Shown one piece after another: positions 49,453-57,876 of a DNA stretch of 64,000 nucleotides. Numbering within the stretch: the first letter of the stretch is position 1; the number at the start of each line of letters is the position of its first letter. The stretch comes from Rubrivivax rivuli (GTDB lineage Bacteria; Pseudomonadota; Gammaproteobacteria; Burkholderiales; Burkholderiaceae_C), in assembly GCF_004016505.1 (NCBI RefSeq), contig NZ_SACR01000004.1, positions 248,001 through 312,000 on the forward strand, written 5' to 3'. A program made the translations under genes and the position numbers. The notes beneath the pieces were generated by a model. The model worked only from the letters and a program-made list of their open reading frames with translations, made no database searches and had not been told where the DNA came from.

Positions 49453-50817
49453 TCAGGCCCGGGCGCTGATCAGCCAGCCCTTGACCGGCTGGCTCATTTC
49501 GTGGCGCAGCGTCACCGGCTCGAAGATCACCTCCGTGAAGCCGCCGTCGCGCAACGCGCCTGCCGCATAGCCCTGGCGGTGCGAGTAGCGGCCGTGCGTG
49601 TGCAGCCGGTAGTCGGGGGCGCCGGGCTCGTCGTCGTGGGCTTCCACCGTGAAGACCAGCCAGCCACCGGCCACCAGCGCAGCGTGCGTGGCTTCTGCGA
49701 AGGCTTGCAGGGCGCCGAAGTAGCACAGGGTGTCGGCCGAGACGACGAGGTCGAAGCTCGCGGGCTTGCCGCGCAGGAAGCTCACCAGTTCGTCCTGGTG
49801 CAGCGCGTGGTAGTGCGGCCGGTCGGCCGCGCGTTCGAGCATGCGGCGCGAGAGGTCCACACCCACCAGGCGCTGTGCGTAGGGCGCCAGGTGCTCACCG
49901 CACAGCCCGGTGCCGCAGCCGGCGTCCAGCACCCGCAGACCGCCGGCCGGCGGACCCAGCCGCGCCTGCACCGCGCGCCCCACCAGGGCCGGCGCCTGGT
50001 ACTCCAGCCGGCCGAGGATCTGGTCGAAGCTGCCCGCGAACTCGTCGAAGGTGCTGCAGACGTACTCGTCCGAGGCGCGCTCGGGCGGCCGCCCTTCCAG
50101 CGCCGCCAGGTGGTGGCGGGGCACCGGGTCATCGGGGTCGTCGCTGATCCACTGGCGGTAGACCTCGCAGGCCTTCTCGGGCATCTTGCACTGCACGTAG
50201 GCGCGCCCGAGCAGGCCCCGCAGGTGGCGGTCGTGCGGTGCCGTCACCAGGCCCGTGACGCAGTGCGCCATCGCATCCTGCACACGCCCCATGCGCAGGC
50301 AGACGTGCACGAGGTTCTGGCGCGCCTCGGTGAAGCCCGGGGCCAGCGCCAGCAGCGCGACGAACGCGGCCTCGGCACCTTTCAGGTCGCCGCGGCGCGA
50401 GAGGATGAGCGCGCGGTTGTTCAGCGCGTCGTAGCGCTTCGGGTCGATCTCCAGGGCCCGGGCATAGGCCGCTTCGGCCTCGTCCTGCAGGCCCTCCTGC
50501 AGCAAGGCGTTGCCCAGGTTGTTGTGGAACATCGCCTCCTGCGGGTACAGCGCCACCGCCTTGCGCAGCAGCGCCAGGGCTTCGGTGCCGGAGCCGAACT
50601 GCCCTTCCAGCATGCCCAGCAGGTGCAGGCCGTCAGGGTGGTCGGGTGCCGCCTGCAGCAGCGCGCGGTAGGCCAGGCGCGCGTCGTCGACGCGGGCCTC
50701 CTGGTGGGCGCGCATGGCCGTGGCCAGCAGCTCGGGCACGGTGGGGGCGTGGGGCGCAACTGCCTCGATGGCAGCAGTGATCGCGCTGGGGGCGGAAGGG
50801 GAGACGGGGTCGGCCAT
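49453..50817 (-). CDS. TPR-repeat protein with C-terminal methyltransferase domain
   Basis: 454 residues from ATG 50817; the earlier start reads through a Cys-rich non-coding stretch. TPR units run from about residue 35 to 230 (for example LGNALLQEGLQDEAEAAYARALEIDP). The C-terminal ~200 residues form a class I methyltransferase with LRVLDAGCGTGLCGEHLA (motif I) and VGVDLSRRMLERA. Proteins of this layout are common in Burkholderiales and Rhizobiales and of unproven target, often placed near protein or small-molecule modification genes. It probably belongs to the same unit as the downstream RlmI-like gene. Confidence 0.87.
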   Translation of the reverse strand: MADPVSPSAPSAITAAIEAVAPHAPTVPELLATAMRAHQEARVDDARLAYRALLQAAPDHPDGLHLLGMLEGQFGSGTEALALLRKAVALYPQEAMFHNNLGNALLQEGLQDEAEAAYARALEIDPKRYDALNNRALILSRRGDLKGAEAAFVALLALAPGFTEARQNLVHVCLRMGRVQDAMAHCVTGLVTAPHDRHLRGLLGRAYVQCKMPEKACEVYRQWISDDPDDPVPRHHLAALEGRPPERASDEYVCSTFDEFAGSFDQILGRLEYQAPALVGRAVQARLGPPAGGLRVLDAGCGTGLCGEHLAPYAQRLVGVDLSRRMLERAADRPHYHALHQDELVSFLRGKPASFDLVVSADTLCYFGALQAFAEATHAALVAGGWLVFTVEAHDDEPGAPDYRLHTHGRYSHRQGYAAGALRDGGFTEVIFEPVTLRHEMSQPVKGWLISARA

Positions 50818-50903
50818 GGCAGTGGGGCTCCGGCAGCACGCGCAAAGGGGTTGCGCCGCGGCGCGGACTCTGCAGCAAAGCCCGCACCCGGGCAAGGCGG
50901 CGC

Positions 50904-50939
50904 GCCCGGGGTCTCATCCGGGAGAAGGAGACCCCGGGC
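50904..50939 (-). terminator. hairpin downstream of the amidohydrolase gene
   Basis: A 12 bp perfect inverted repeat (50904-50915 with 50928-50939, 12 nt loop), rich in GC, lies just past the stop codon of the minus-strand amidohydrolase. There is no U-tract. It may act as a Rho-linked or RNA-stabilising 3' end between that gene and the TPR-methyltransferase. Confidence 0.55.
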
Positions 50940-50949
50940 TGCGACGGCG

Positions 50950-53900
50950 CTACTGCTCCCCGTGGCCCACGCAGAAGGCGTGGTTGTCGGTGGCGAGATG
51001 CCGGCTCATCACGTTCTCGAAGAACAGCGGCGCGCGCGGCCGGGCGCGCGACACCACCTCGTTGAGCGTGCCTGCTTCATACAGCCGGCCGTTCTGCATC
51101 ACGTGCGTGATGCGGTCGCTCTGGCGGATGTCCTTCAGTACATCGCCATCGATCACCACCAGGTCGGCGAGCTTGCCCACGTCGAGGCTGCCGAGGTCGG
51201 CGTCCAGGCCGAAGTGGCGCGCCGGGTTGATGGTGGCGGTGCGCAGCGCCTCCAGCGGCGTCATGCCGCCGAGCGCGAACATCCACATCTCCCAGTGCGA
51301 ACCCAGGCCCTCGCGCTGGCCGTGCGCGCCGATCATCGCCGGCACGCCCGCGCGCTGCAGCATCGTGGCCGTGCGCGCGACGCGGATGACGTTGAAGTCT
51401 TCTTCCGGCGCCGTGGGCCGGCGCACCGCGCGCGCCTGCAGGTTGCCCGCGGGCACGAACTTCGTCAGCAGCGGGTGCTTCCAGACCTCGGTGCGCGCGT
51501 ACCAGTAGTGCTCGCCGTCCAGGCCGCCGTAGGCCACGTTCAGCGTCGGCGTGTAGCCCACCTTCGTCTGCTGCCAGAGCTGCACGACGTCGTCGTACAC
51601 CTCGGCAATGGGCAGCGCGTGCTCCAGGCCGGTGTGGCCGTCGACGATCATGCTCATGTTGGCCTGGAAGACCGAGCCGCCTTCGGGCACCACCATCATG
51701 TTCGTCTGGCGGCCGGCCTCCAGCACCATCTGGCGCTGCTCGCGCCGCGGCTGGTTGTAGCTCTTCACGCTGATGGCGCCAGCGCCCTGCTGGCGCTTCA
51801 GGTGCGTGAGCGCGTCGTCCAGGTTGTTGACGATGGCCGTGGCGCCGGCCTTGGCGCCGTAGAGGATGTGGCCCGTGCTGTAGATGCGCGGGCCCAGCAC
51901 CGTGCCGGCGCGCTGCAGCTCGGCCTGCGTGAAGATGTGGCCGTTCTGGTTGCTGGGGTCGTGGAAGGCCGTCACGCCGAAGGCCAGCGAAGCGAGGTTG
52001 ACCCAGCTCTGCTGCGGCACCAGGCCGTCTTCGCCCATGCCGCCGTGCCAGTGCGCGTCGATGAAGCCGGGCACGATGGTCTTGCCGCGCACGTCCACGC
52101 GGCGCGCGTCGGCCGGGATGCTCACGCGCGAGGCCGGGCCGATGGCCGCGATGCGGTGGCCGTCCACCACGATGACGGCGTTGTCGATGACCTCGTCCAT
52201 CTTCGCGCCGCGCATCGTGGCCACGCGCGCGCCCACCAGCGCGATGCGGCCCGTGGGGCGGTCGCTGGCCTGTGCGAAACCGATCTTCGTGCCGCTGCCC
52301 GGGGCCTTGAAGGCCGCCGGCTTGTCGCCCGCGTTCACCGGCGGAAAGGCCTCTGCGAGCGCCGTGGTGAAGAGCTCGTCACCGGCGCTGAAATGCGCGC
52401 GCTGGCTGTCGCCGCTGAAGTGCAGGTGCAGGCCGGTGTTGAAGCTGAGCTGGCGCACGGGCACGGCGTCCATGCGCGGGCCCACCGTCAGCGGCTTGCC
52501 GGTGGCCGGCATGGGCGCGACGTAGGCGTGGAAACGCTCCACCCAGCCTATCCAGCGGCCGTCGGGCGAGAGCGCGTATTCGCTGACGAACTCGCCGCGC
52601 GCCACTTCGGTTTCTTGCCGCGTGCCGGTGTGGATGCGCCACAGCGCGCGGCGCACGTCCACCTCGCTGGGCTGGCTGGTGCGGGTGATGTAGACCTCGT
52701 CGCTGCGTGCGCCGAAGATGGGCGCGTCGCCATCCTTGCTGATCCGCACGGGCTCGCCATTGCCATCGGCACGGGCCAGGTAGATGCCGATGTCCAGGCC
52801 CAGCCAGGGCGAGGTGAGGAAACTGCCGCGCGATTTCACGTAGGCCACGCTCTGGCCGTCGGGGCTCAGGCGCGGGCTGAGGTACTTGCCGGGCTGGGGC
52901 GTGACGATGCGCTCCGTGCCGCTAGAGAGGTTCTGCACCACCACGCGGCCCAGGCGCTGGTCGTGCCAGCGCACATAGACCACCTCCTTGCCGTCGCGGC
53001 TGAAGCTGGGGAAGAACTCGAAGCTGTCGGCCTGCGGGTTCAGGCGGCGTGGCGCGCTGCCGTCCTGCAGGTTCTTGAGGTAGAGCTGGCCCAGCGCCGA
53101 GTACACCACCTGCGCGCCATCGGGCGAGACCGTGGCCCAGCGCAGCTGCTTCACGTCGAAACGGTCGGGCGAGACGGTCTGCGGCAGGCGCAGCGCCTCG
53201 CGCACCTCGCGCGTGTGCTGCACGCGGAACGGAATCTCGCTGGCCGTGCCCGCGAAGGGCTCCACCTTCCACAGCTTGCCCTGGGCCCACACGACGATGT
53301 GGCGGCTGTCGGGCGTCCATGCGAAGCTGGGGTAGACACCGTAGATCGACCAGGCTTCCTGCAGGTCGCGCTCGAGCTTGCCCCAGGCCGGCTTCTCTTC
53401 GCCCGTCTGCAGGTTCTTCAGGAAGAGCGTGCTCTGGTTGCGCACGCGGCGCACGAAGGCCAGGTGCTTGCCATCGGGCGAAGGCACGGGCCGGATGGCG
53501 CCGCCCGGGCCGGTGACGAAGGGCTCCACGCTGCCGTCCACCAGGCTCTGGCGGAAGATGCGGAAGATCTCCTTGTTCGAGTCCTTGTTGTACTCAAACG
53601 TGTTGCCCGGCGTGGTGTCGCGCGAGTAGTAGAGCCACTGGCCGTCGGGCGAGAGCGCGGGTTCGCCCAGGTCCTTCTGCCAGTTCGGCTTCTCGTTGAG
53701 CTGCACGCCCTTGCCGCCATCGAGGTGGTAGAGCCAGATCTCGCCGCTGCCGGCGCTTCGCGTGCCGGTGTAGTGCTTGCGTGCGGCGATGTACTGGCCG
53801 TTCGGGTGCCACACCGGGTTGTTGAGCAGGCGGAAGTCTTCGCTCGTGACAGCGCGTGCACCCGTGCCATCGGTGTTCATCACCCAGACGTTGTCGCCGC

Positions 53901-54261
53901 CGCCGGCGTCCGTCACGTACGCAATGCGCTTGCCATCGGGCGAGAAGCGGGCCTGGTGGTCCCAGGCCATGCTGGTGGTCAGGGGCTTGGCGTCGCCGCC
54001 GGTGATGGGCACGACATACAAGTCGCCGAGCAGGTCGAAGACCAGCGTCTGGCCGTCGGGGCTGACGTCCACGCTCATCCAGGTGCCGGTGCGCGTGTCG
54101 ATCTTGACGGTGCGTGCCACGCCGGGCGGCTTGTTCACGTCCCACTTGGGCTTGGCGGCGGCGGCGGCCGGGGCGGGCGCTGTCGCAGCGGGCGTCTGGG
54201 CCAGGGCCAGGGTGCTGGCAGCGCACAACATCCAGGGCAAGAGCTTGTTGAAACGGGGCAC
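50950..54261 (-). CDS. large periplasmic beta-propeller/amidohydrolase fusion protein
   Basis: 1103 residues from GTG 54261, chosen for its ribosome site (CAGGA) and a normal signal peptide (PRFNKLLPWMLCAASTLALAQ). ATG 54294 is the alternative. About residues 60-660 are TolB/DPP-like propeller repeats (DVSPDGQTLVF, RFSPDGKRIAYVT, ALSPDGQWLYYSRD). The C-terminal ~430 residues are a metal-dependent amidohydrolase with GKTIVPGFIDAHWHGG and GAHGQREGLG. The fusion is known in several proteobacteria, with an unproven substrate, possibly a peptide-like or cyclic amide. Confidence 0.9.
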   Translation of the reverse strand: MPRFNKLLPWMLCAASTLALAQTPAATAPAPAAAAAKPKWDVNKPPGVARTVKIDTRTGTWMSVDVSPDGQTLVFDLLGDLYVVPITGGDAKPLTTSMAWDHQARFSPDGKRIAYVTDAGGGDNVWVMNTDGTGARAVTSEDFRLLNNPVWHPNGQYIAARKHYTGTRSAGSGEIWLYHLDGGKGVQLNEKPNWQKDLGEPALSPDGQWLYYSRDTTPGNTFEYNKDSNKEIFRIFRQSLVDGSVEPFVTGPGGAIRPVPSPDGKHLAFVRRVRNQSTLFLKNLQTGEEKPAWGKLERDLQEAWSIYGVYPSFAWTPDSRHIVVWAQGKLWKVEPFAGTASEIPFRVQHTREVREALRLPQTVSPDRFDVKQLRWATVSPDGAQVVYSALGQLYLKNLQDGSAPRRLNPQADSFEFFPSFSRDGKEVVYVRWHDQRLGRVVVQNLSSGTERIVTPQPGKYLSPRLSPDGQSVAYVKSRGSFLTSPWLGLDIGIYLARADGNGEPVRISKDGDAPIFGARSDEVYITRTSQPSEVDVRRALWRIHTGTRQETEVARGEFVSEYALSPDGRWIGWVERFHAYVAPMPATGKPLTVGPRMDAVPVRQLSFNTGLHLHFSGDSQRAHFSAGDELFTTALAEAFPPVNAGDKPAAFKAPGSGTKIGFAQASDRPTGRIALVGARVATMRGAKMDEVIDNAVIVVDGHRIAAIGPASRVSIPADARRVDVRGKTIVPGFIDAHWHGGMGEDGLVPQQSWVNLASLAFGVTAFHDPSNQNGHIFTQAELQRAGTVLGPRIYSTGHILYGAKAGATAIVNNLDDALTHLKRQQGAGAISVKSYNQPRREQRQMVLEAGRQTNMMVVPEGGSVFQANMSMIVDGHTGLEHALPIAEVYDDVVQLWQQTKVGYTPTLNVAYGGLDGEHYWYARTEVWKHPLLTKFVPAGNLQARAVRRPTAPEEDFNVIRVARTATMLQRAGVPAMIGAHGQREGLGSHWEMWMFALGGMTPLEALRTATINPARHFGLDADLGSLDVGKLADLVVIDGDVLKDIRQSDRITHVMQNGRLYEAGTLNEVVSRARPRAPLFFENVMSRHLATDNHAFCVGHGEQ

Positions 54262-54371
54262 GGCGGAGTCCTGCGTGGTCGACAAGCGGCGCATTCTGGC
54301 CCCGCCGGCGGCGCTGCGCATCGGGTGCTGGAACAATCGGGGCTCCCCGCGAGACTGCCCCAGGAGCCCGC

Positions 54372-55139
54372 ATGCCTGCCACCCCCTTCCGCCACGGCCC
54401 CCGCGCGCCGGTCTTGATCGCCGCAGCGCTGCTGCTGGGCGGCTGCGCCGCCACGCAGGTGGCCATCGAGAAGCGCAACCTCGACGTGCAGACGCGCATG
54501 TCCGCCACCATCTTCCTCGACCCGGTGCCGGTGGAAGAGCAGACGGTGTTCGTGCAGATCCGCAACACCTCCGACAAGCCCGAACTCGACCTCGCGCCCG
54601 AGGTGGCCGCGGCGATGCAGGCCAAGGGCTACCGCGTCGTCACCGACCCGCGGCAGGCCAAGTTCTACCTGCAGGCCAACGTGCTGGCGGTCGGCAAGAG
54701 CGACCCCTCGGCCATCCGCCAGGTGGTGGGTGGCGGCTTCGGTGCGGGGGTGTCGGGCGGGGCCTCGGGCATCGTCGCGGCCAGCGCGGCGGCAGGCGCC
54801 TTCGGGCCGACGGGCCGCGCGGTGGCCACGGGGGCGGCCACGGGCGGCTTCGGCGAGGTGGTGATCGGCTCGCTGGTGAAGGACGTGTACTTCTCCATCG
54901 TCACCGACGTGCAGATCAAGGAGCGCCTGCCCGAAGGCCGCGCCGCCACGCAGAACTCGGCACTCAGCAACCGCCAGGGCACCAGCGGCGGCGATACCGT
55001 GAGCTACACCGACCGCGTGGACATGAAGACCTACCAGACGCGCATCGTGTCCACCGCGAACAAGGTGAACCTCGACTTCGAGGAAGCCGTGCCAGCGCTG
55101 CGCGCGGGGCTGGTACGGGCGCTGACCGGGCTGTTCTGA
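54372..55139 (+). CDS. traT: TraT-family complement-resistance outer-membrane lipoprotein
   Basis: 255 residues. A lipoprotein signal (VLIAAALLLGGCAATQ) is followed by the TraT family core: VAIEKRNLDVQTRMSATIFLDPV, the long Gly/Ala-rich segment GGGFGAGVSGGASGIVAASAAAG, and QTRIVSTANKVNLDFEEAVPAL. TraT was first described on F-like plasmids, where it gives surface exclusion and serum resistance; no tra, mob or transfer genes are in the window. A ribosome site (CCAGGAGC) precedes ATG 54372. Confidence 0.9.
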   Translation: MPATPFRHGPRAPVLIAAALLLGGCAATQVAIEKRNLDVQTRMSATIFLDPVPVEEQTVFVQIRNTSDKPELDLAPEVAAAMQAKGYRVVTDPRQAKFYLQANVLAVGKSDPSAIRQVVGGGFGAGVSGGASGIVAASAAAGAFGPTGRAVATGAATGGFGEVVIGSLVKDVYFSIVTDVQIKERLPEGRAATQNSALSNRQGTSGGDTVSYTDRVDMKTYQTRIVSTANKVNLDFEEAVPALRAGLVRALTGLF

Positions 55140-55179
55140 GGCCGGGGCCGCTGCGGCCCAGCACCGCCGCCCCTGGGGC

Positions 55180-56184
55180 TCACATGGGCGCGTCGTCGCC
55201 CTCGGGCGTGGCGGCGGCGGCCTTGCGGATGCGCACGGCCTTCTTGGCCGGGGTGGCCGGGGCGGCTGCGGCCGGCGCTGCCTTGCTCTCGGCCGCCAGC
55301 ACGGTGGCCGTGGCATCGGCGGCGGCCAGGCCGGCAGCGGCGGCCGACAGCGGGCCCTCTGCCGGCGCGTCTTCCTTGATCACGCGGGTGTAGGGCGCCA
55401 GGATCTGCACCATCTGGCCATAGACCTTCGGGTTGCCGGCGACGATCTCGCGCTGGTAGAGGAAGTCGCTCTCGCCGGTGAAGTTGCCCACCAGGCCACC
55501 GGCCTCGGTGATGATGAGCGCGCCGGCGGCGGCGTCCCAGGGGTTCAGGCCGGTCTCGAAGAAGCCGTCGTAGTAGCCCGCGGCCACGTAGCAGAGGTCC
55601 AGCGCGGCAGCGCCGGGGCGGCGCAGGCCGGCGCAGCTGGCCATCAGCTCCTCGAACATCTTCACGTAGCGCTTGAAGTTGTCGCCCTTGCGGAAGGGGA
55701 AGCCGGTGCCGATGAGCGAATCGCTCAGGCGCGTGCGCTTGCTGACGCGCAGGCGGCGGTCGTTCAGGAAGGCGCCGCGGCCCTTGCTGGCGTAGAAGAG
55801 GTCGTTGCGCGTGGGGTCGTACACCACGGCCTGCTGCACCTGCCCGCGGTAGGCCAGCGCGATGCTCACGGCGTAGACCGGGAAGCCGTGCAGGAAGTTG
55901 GTGGTGCCATCGAGCGGGTCGATGATCCAGACGTAGTCGCTGTGCTTGGCGCCGTGGGCGCGGCCCGATTCCTCGGCCAGGATGCCGTGGCCCGGGTAGG
56001 CCTCCAGCACCGTGTTGATGATGGCTTCCTCGGCGGCGCGGTCGACTTCGGAGACGTAGTCGTTCGGACCCTTGCTGCCGATCTTCAGCACCTCCAGGTC
56101 GAGCGCGGCGCGGTTGATGATGGAACCTGCTGTGCGGGCCGCCTTGATGGCGATGTTCAGCATGGGGTGGAGCGCTTGCGACAT
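55180..56184 (-). CDS. suhB: inositol-1-monophosphatase family protein SuhB with Ala-rich tail
   Basis: 334 residues from ATG 56184. The metal-site motifs [25 protein letters not shown] and [17 protein letters not shown] are intact. The catalytic domain ends near residue 265; about 60 extra residues of Ala, Pro and Lys follow ([18 protein letters not shown]). SuhB dephosphorylates inositol monophosphate and has an RNA polymerase/antitermination role in E. coli. The extension is unusual for SuhB and may interact with nucleic acid. Divergent from trmJ. Confidence 0.92.
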   Translation of the reverse strand: MSQALHPMLNIAIKAARTAGSIINRAALDLEVLKIGSKGPNDYVSEVDRAAEEAIINTVLEAYPGHGILAEESGRAHGAKHSDYVWIIDPLDGTTNFLHGFPVYAVSIALAYRGQVQQAVVYDPTRNDLFYASKGRGAFLNDRRLRVSKRTRLSDSLIGTGFPFRKGDNFKRYVKMFEELMASCAGLRRPGAAALDLCYVAAGYYDGFFETGLNPWDAAAGALIITEAGGLVGNFTGESDFLYQREIVAGNPKVYGQMVQILAPYTRVIKEDAPAEGPLSAAAAGLAAADATATVLAAESKAAPAAAAPATPAKKAVRIRKAAAATPEGDDAPM

Positions 56185-56251
56185 GGGGCGGCCTGACGGG
56201 CTGAGGAAGGAAGACGGGCGTGGACGGGATAAAGAGCGGGGTGCACCGACA

Positions 56252-57052
56252 ATGCCGTGCACCGATGAACCCCATTTTACGGCCGTGAGCGCCCCGCAGA
56301 GCCCGACCCACGCCACCAGCAGCGCGGCCGGCGTGGCAGACCCGACACGTTTTGTGCTCGTGCGCCCCAGCCACGCCGGCAACGTGGGCGCCGCGGCGCG
56401 CGCGATGAAGGTGATGGGTTTTGCCGACCTGGTGCTGGTGGCGCCGCGCTTTGCCGACGTGCTGAGCCAGGAGGAGACCGTGGCCATGGCCAGCGGCGCG
56501 GCCGACGTGCTGACGCGTGCGCGAATCGTGCCCAGCCTGGCCGAGGCGCTGGACGGCATCACCTGGGCCTGCGCCACGGCGATGACGCCGCGCGATTTCG
56601 GCCCGCCCACGCACGCCCCGCGCGAGCACTTCGCCACGCTCGCCGGCGGCCCGCACCGCGTGGCCTTCGTGTTCGGGCCCGAGCGCACCGGGCTGCTGAA
56701 CGAAGACGTCTACCGCTGCCACGTCTGCCTGAGCATCCCCACCGCGCCCGGCTACGGCTCCTTGAACCTGGCGCAGGCCGTGCAGGTGCTGGCCTACGAG
56801 TGGCGGCAGGCGCTGGGCGGCTACGAGGTGGCACCGCGCACCGTGGAGGCCGCCCTGGCCGACGGCGCCGCGCTCGAAGGCCTGCTGCAGCACTGGCAGC
56901 AGGTGCTGCAGGACATCGGCTTCCTCGACCCCGCCGCGCCCAGGAAGCTGATGCCGCGCCTGCACCAGGCACTGAACCGCGCGCAGCTCACGCAGGAGGA
57001 ACTGCACATCCTGCGCGGCATCGCGCGCGCCGTGGACAAGTCGCGGCGCTGA
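56252..57052 (+). CDS. trmJ: tRNA (cytidine/uridine-2'-O-)-methyltransferase TrmJ family
   Basis: 266 residues from ATG 56252 (GTG 56285 is the alternative). A SPOUT knot domain with [39 protein letters not shown] and [21 protein letters not shown], the last with the conserved Asn-Leu-Ala-Gln. TrmJ methylates position 32 of several tRNAs. The longer frame upstream reads across the suhB start and is not real. It precedes cysE by 35 bp. Confidence 0.93.
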   Translation: MPCTDEPHFTAVSAPQSPTHATSSAAGVADPTRFVLVRPSHAGNVGAAARAMKVMGFADLVLVAPRFADVLSQEETVAMASGAADVLTRARIVPSLAEALDGITWACATAMTPRDFGPPTHAPREHFATLAGGPHRVAFVFGPERTGLLNEDVYRCHVCLSIPTAPGYGSLNLAQAVQVLAYEWRQALGGYEVAPRTVEAALADGAALEGLLQHWQQVLQDIGFLDPAAPRKLMPRLHQALNRAQLTQEELHILRGIARAVDKSRR

Positions 57053-57074
57053 AGCGCGCCGCCACCCCCGCCGC

Positions 57075-57080
57075 TACACT
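57075..57080 (+). promoter_or_regulatory. candidate -10 element (TACACT) for cysE
   Basis: TACACT lies only 7 bp ahead of the cysE ATG. If it is used, transcription would begin at or next to the start codon and the message would be leaderless. No ribosome-site-like sequence lies in the 15 bp ahead of the ATG, in agreement with this. Confidence 0.4.
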
Positions 57081-57087
57081 GCCTCGC

Positions 57088-57867
57088 ATGTTTGCCCGCC
57101 TGCGTGAAGACATCGCCTGCATCCTGGAACGCGACCCCGCCGCGCGTTCACGCTGGGAGGTGCTCACCTGTTACCCCGGCCTGCACGCGCTGGTGCTGCA
57201 CCGGCGCGCGCACTGGTTCTGGCGCCACGGCTTGCGCTGGCTGGCGCGTTTCACCTCGCACATCGGGCGTTTTCTCACCGGCATCGAGATTCACCCTGGC
57301 GCCACCATCGGCCGGCGTGTGTTCATCGATCACGGCATGGGTGTCGTCATCGGCGAGACGGCCGAGATCGGCGACGGCTGCACCATCTACCAGGGCGTGA
57401 CGCTGGGCGGAACTTCACTCAGCAAGGGCGCCAAGCGGCACCCGACGCTGGGCCGCGACGTGATCGTCGGCGCCAATTCGCAGGTGCTGGGCGGCTTCAC
57501 GGTGGGCGACGGCGCGCGCATCGGCAGCAGCGCGGTGGTGGTCAAGCCGGTGCCGCCGGGCGCCACGGCCGTGGGCAACCCGGCGCGCATCATCCAGCAC
57601 GACGCGGAGGCCGCGCGCGAGGCTGCTGCCGCCAAGATGGGCTTCAGCGCCTACGGCGTGACGCAGGGCGACGACCCGGTCTCGCAGGCCATGAAGGGGC
57701 TGATCGACAACGCCTCGGGCCACGAGCACCAGATCGCGCTGCTGTGGGCCGCCATCGAGAAGCTCTCGGCCCGTGCGCGTGAACTGCCGGCCGGCGACTG
57801 CGTGCCGCAGGACGCCAACACCACCGAAACCTTCGACGCCGAGCGCCTGAACCGCCTGGTGAAGTGA
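57088..57867 (+). CDS. cysE: serine O-acetyltransferase CysE
   Basis: 259 residues. The start [21 protein letters not shown] is the family's usual one. The left-handed beta-helix has [32 protein letters not shown] and [12 protein letters not shown], with the acetyl-CoA-binding hexapeptide repeats. It makes O-acetylserine for cysteine synthesis. A conserved C-terminal tail (residues 190-259) is longer than in epsilon-type short enzymes. It ends 9 bp from the convergent GGDEF-EAL gene. Confidence 0.95.
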   Translation: MFARLREDIACILERDPAARSRWEVLTCYPGLHALVLHRRAHWFWRHGLRWLARFTSHIGRFLTGIEIHPGATIGRRVFIDHGMGVVIGETAEIGDGCTIYQGVTLGGTSLSKGAKRHPTLGRDVIVGANSQVLGGFTVGDGARIGSSAVVVKPVPPGATAVGNPARIIQHDAEAAREAAAAKMGFSAYGVTQGDDPVSQAMKGLIDNASGHEHQIALLWAAIEKLSARARELPAGDCVPQDANTTETFDAERLNRLVK

Positions 57868-57876
57868 GCCGCCGGC

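Noticed and set aside
48658..54417. A plus-strand open frame of 1919 codons
   Set aside because: It runs antisense over the methyltransferases and the amidohydrolase, has a biased His/Val/Arg/Gln composition, and no recognisable domain. Long antisense frames are expected in DNA this GC-rich.
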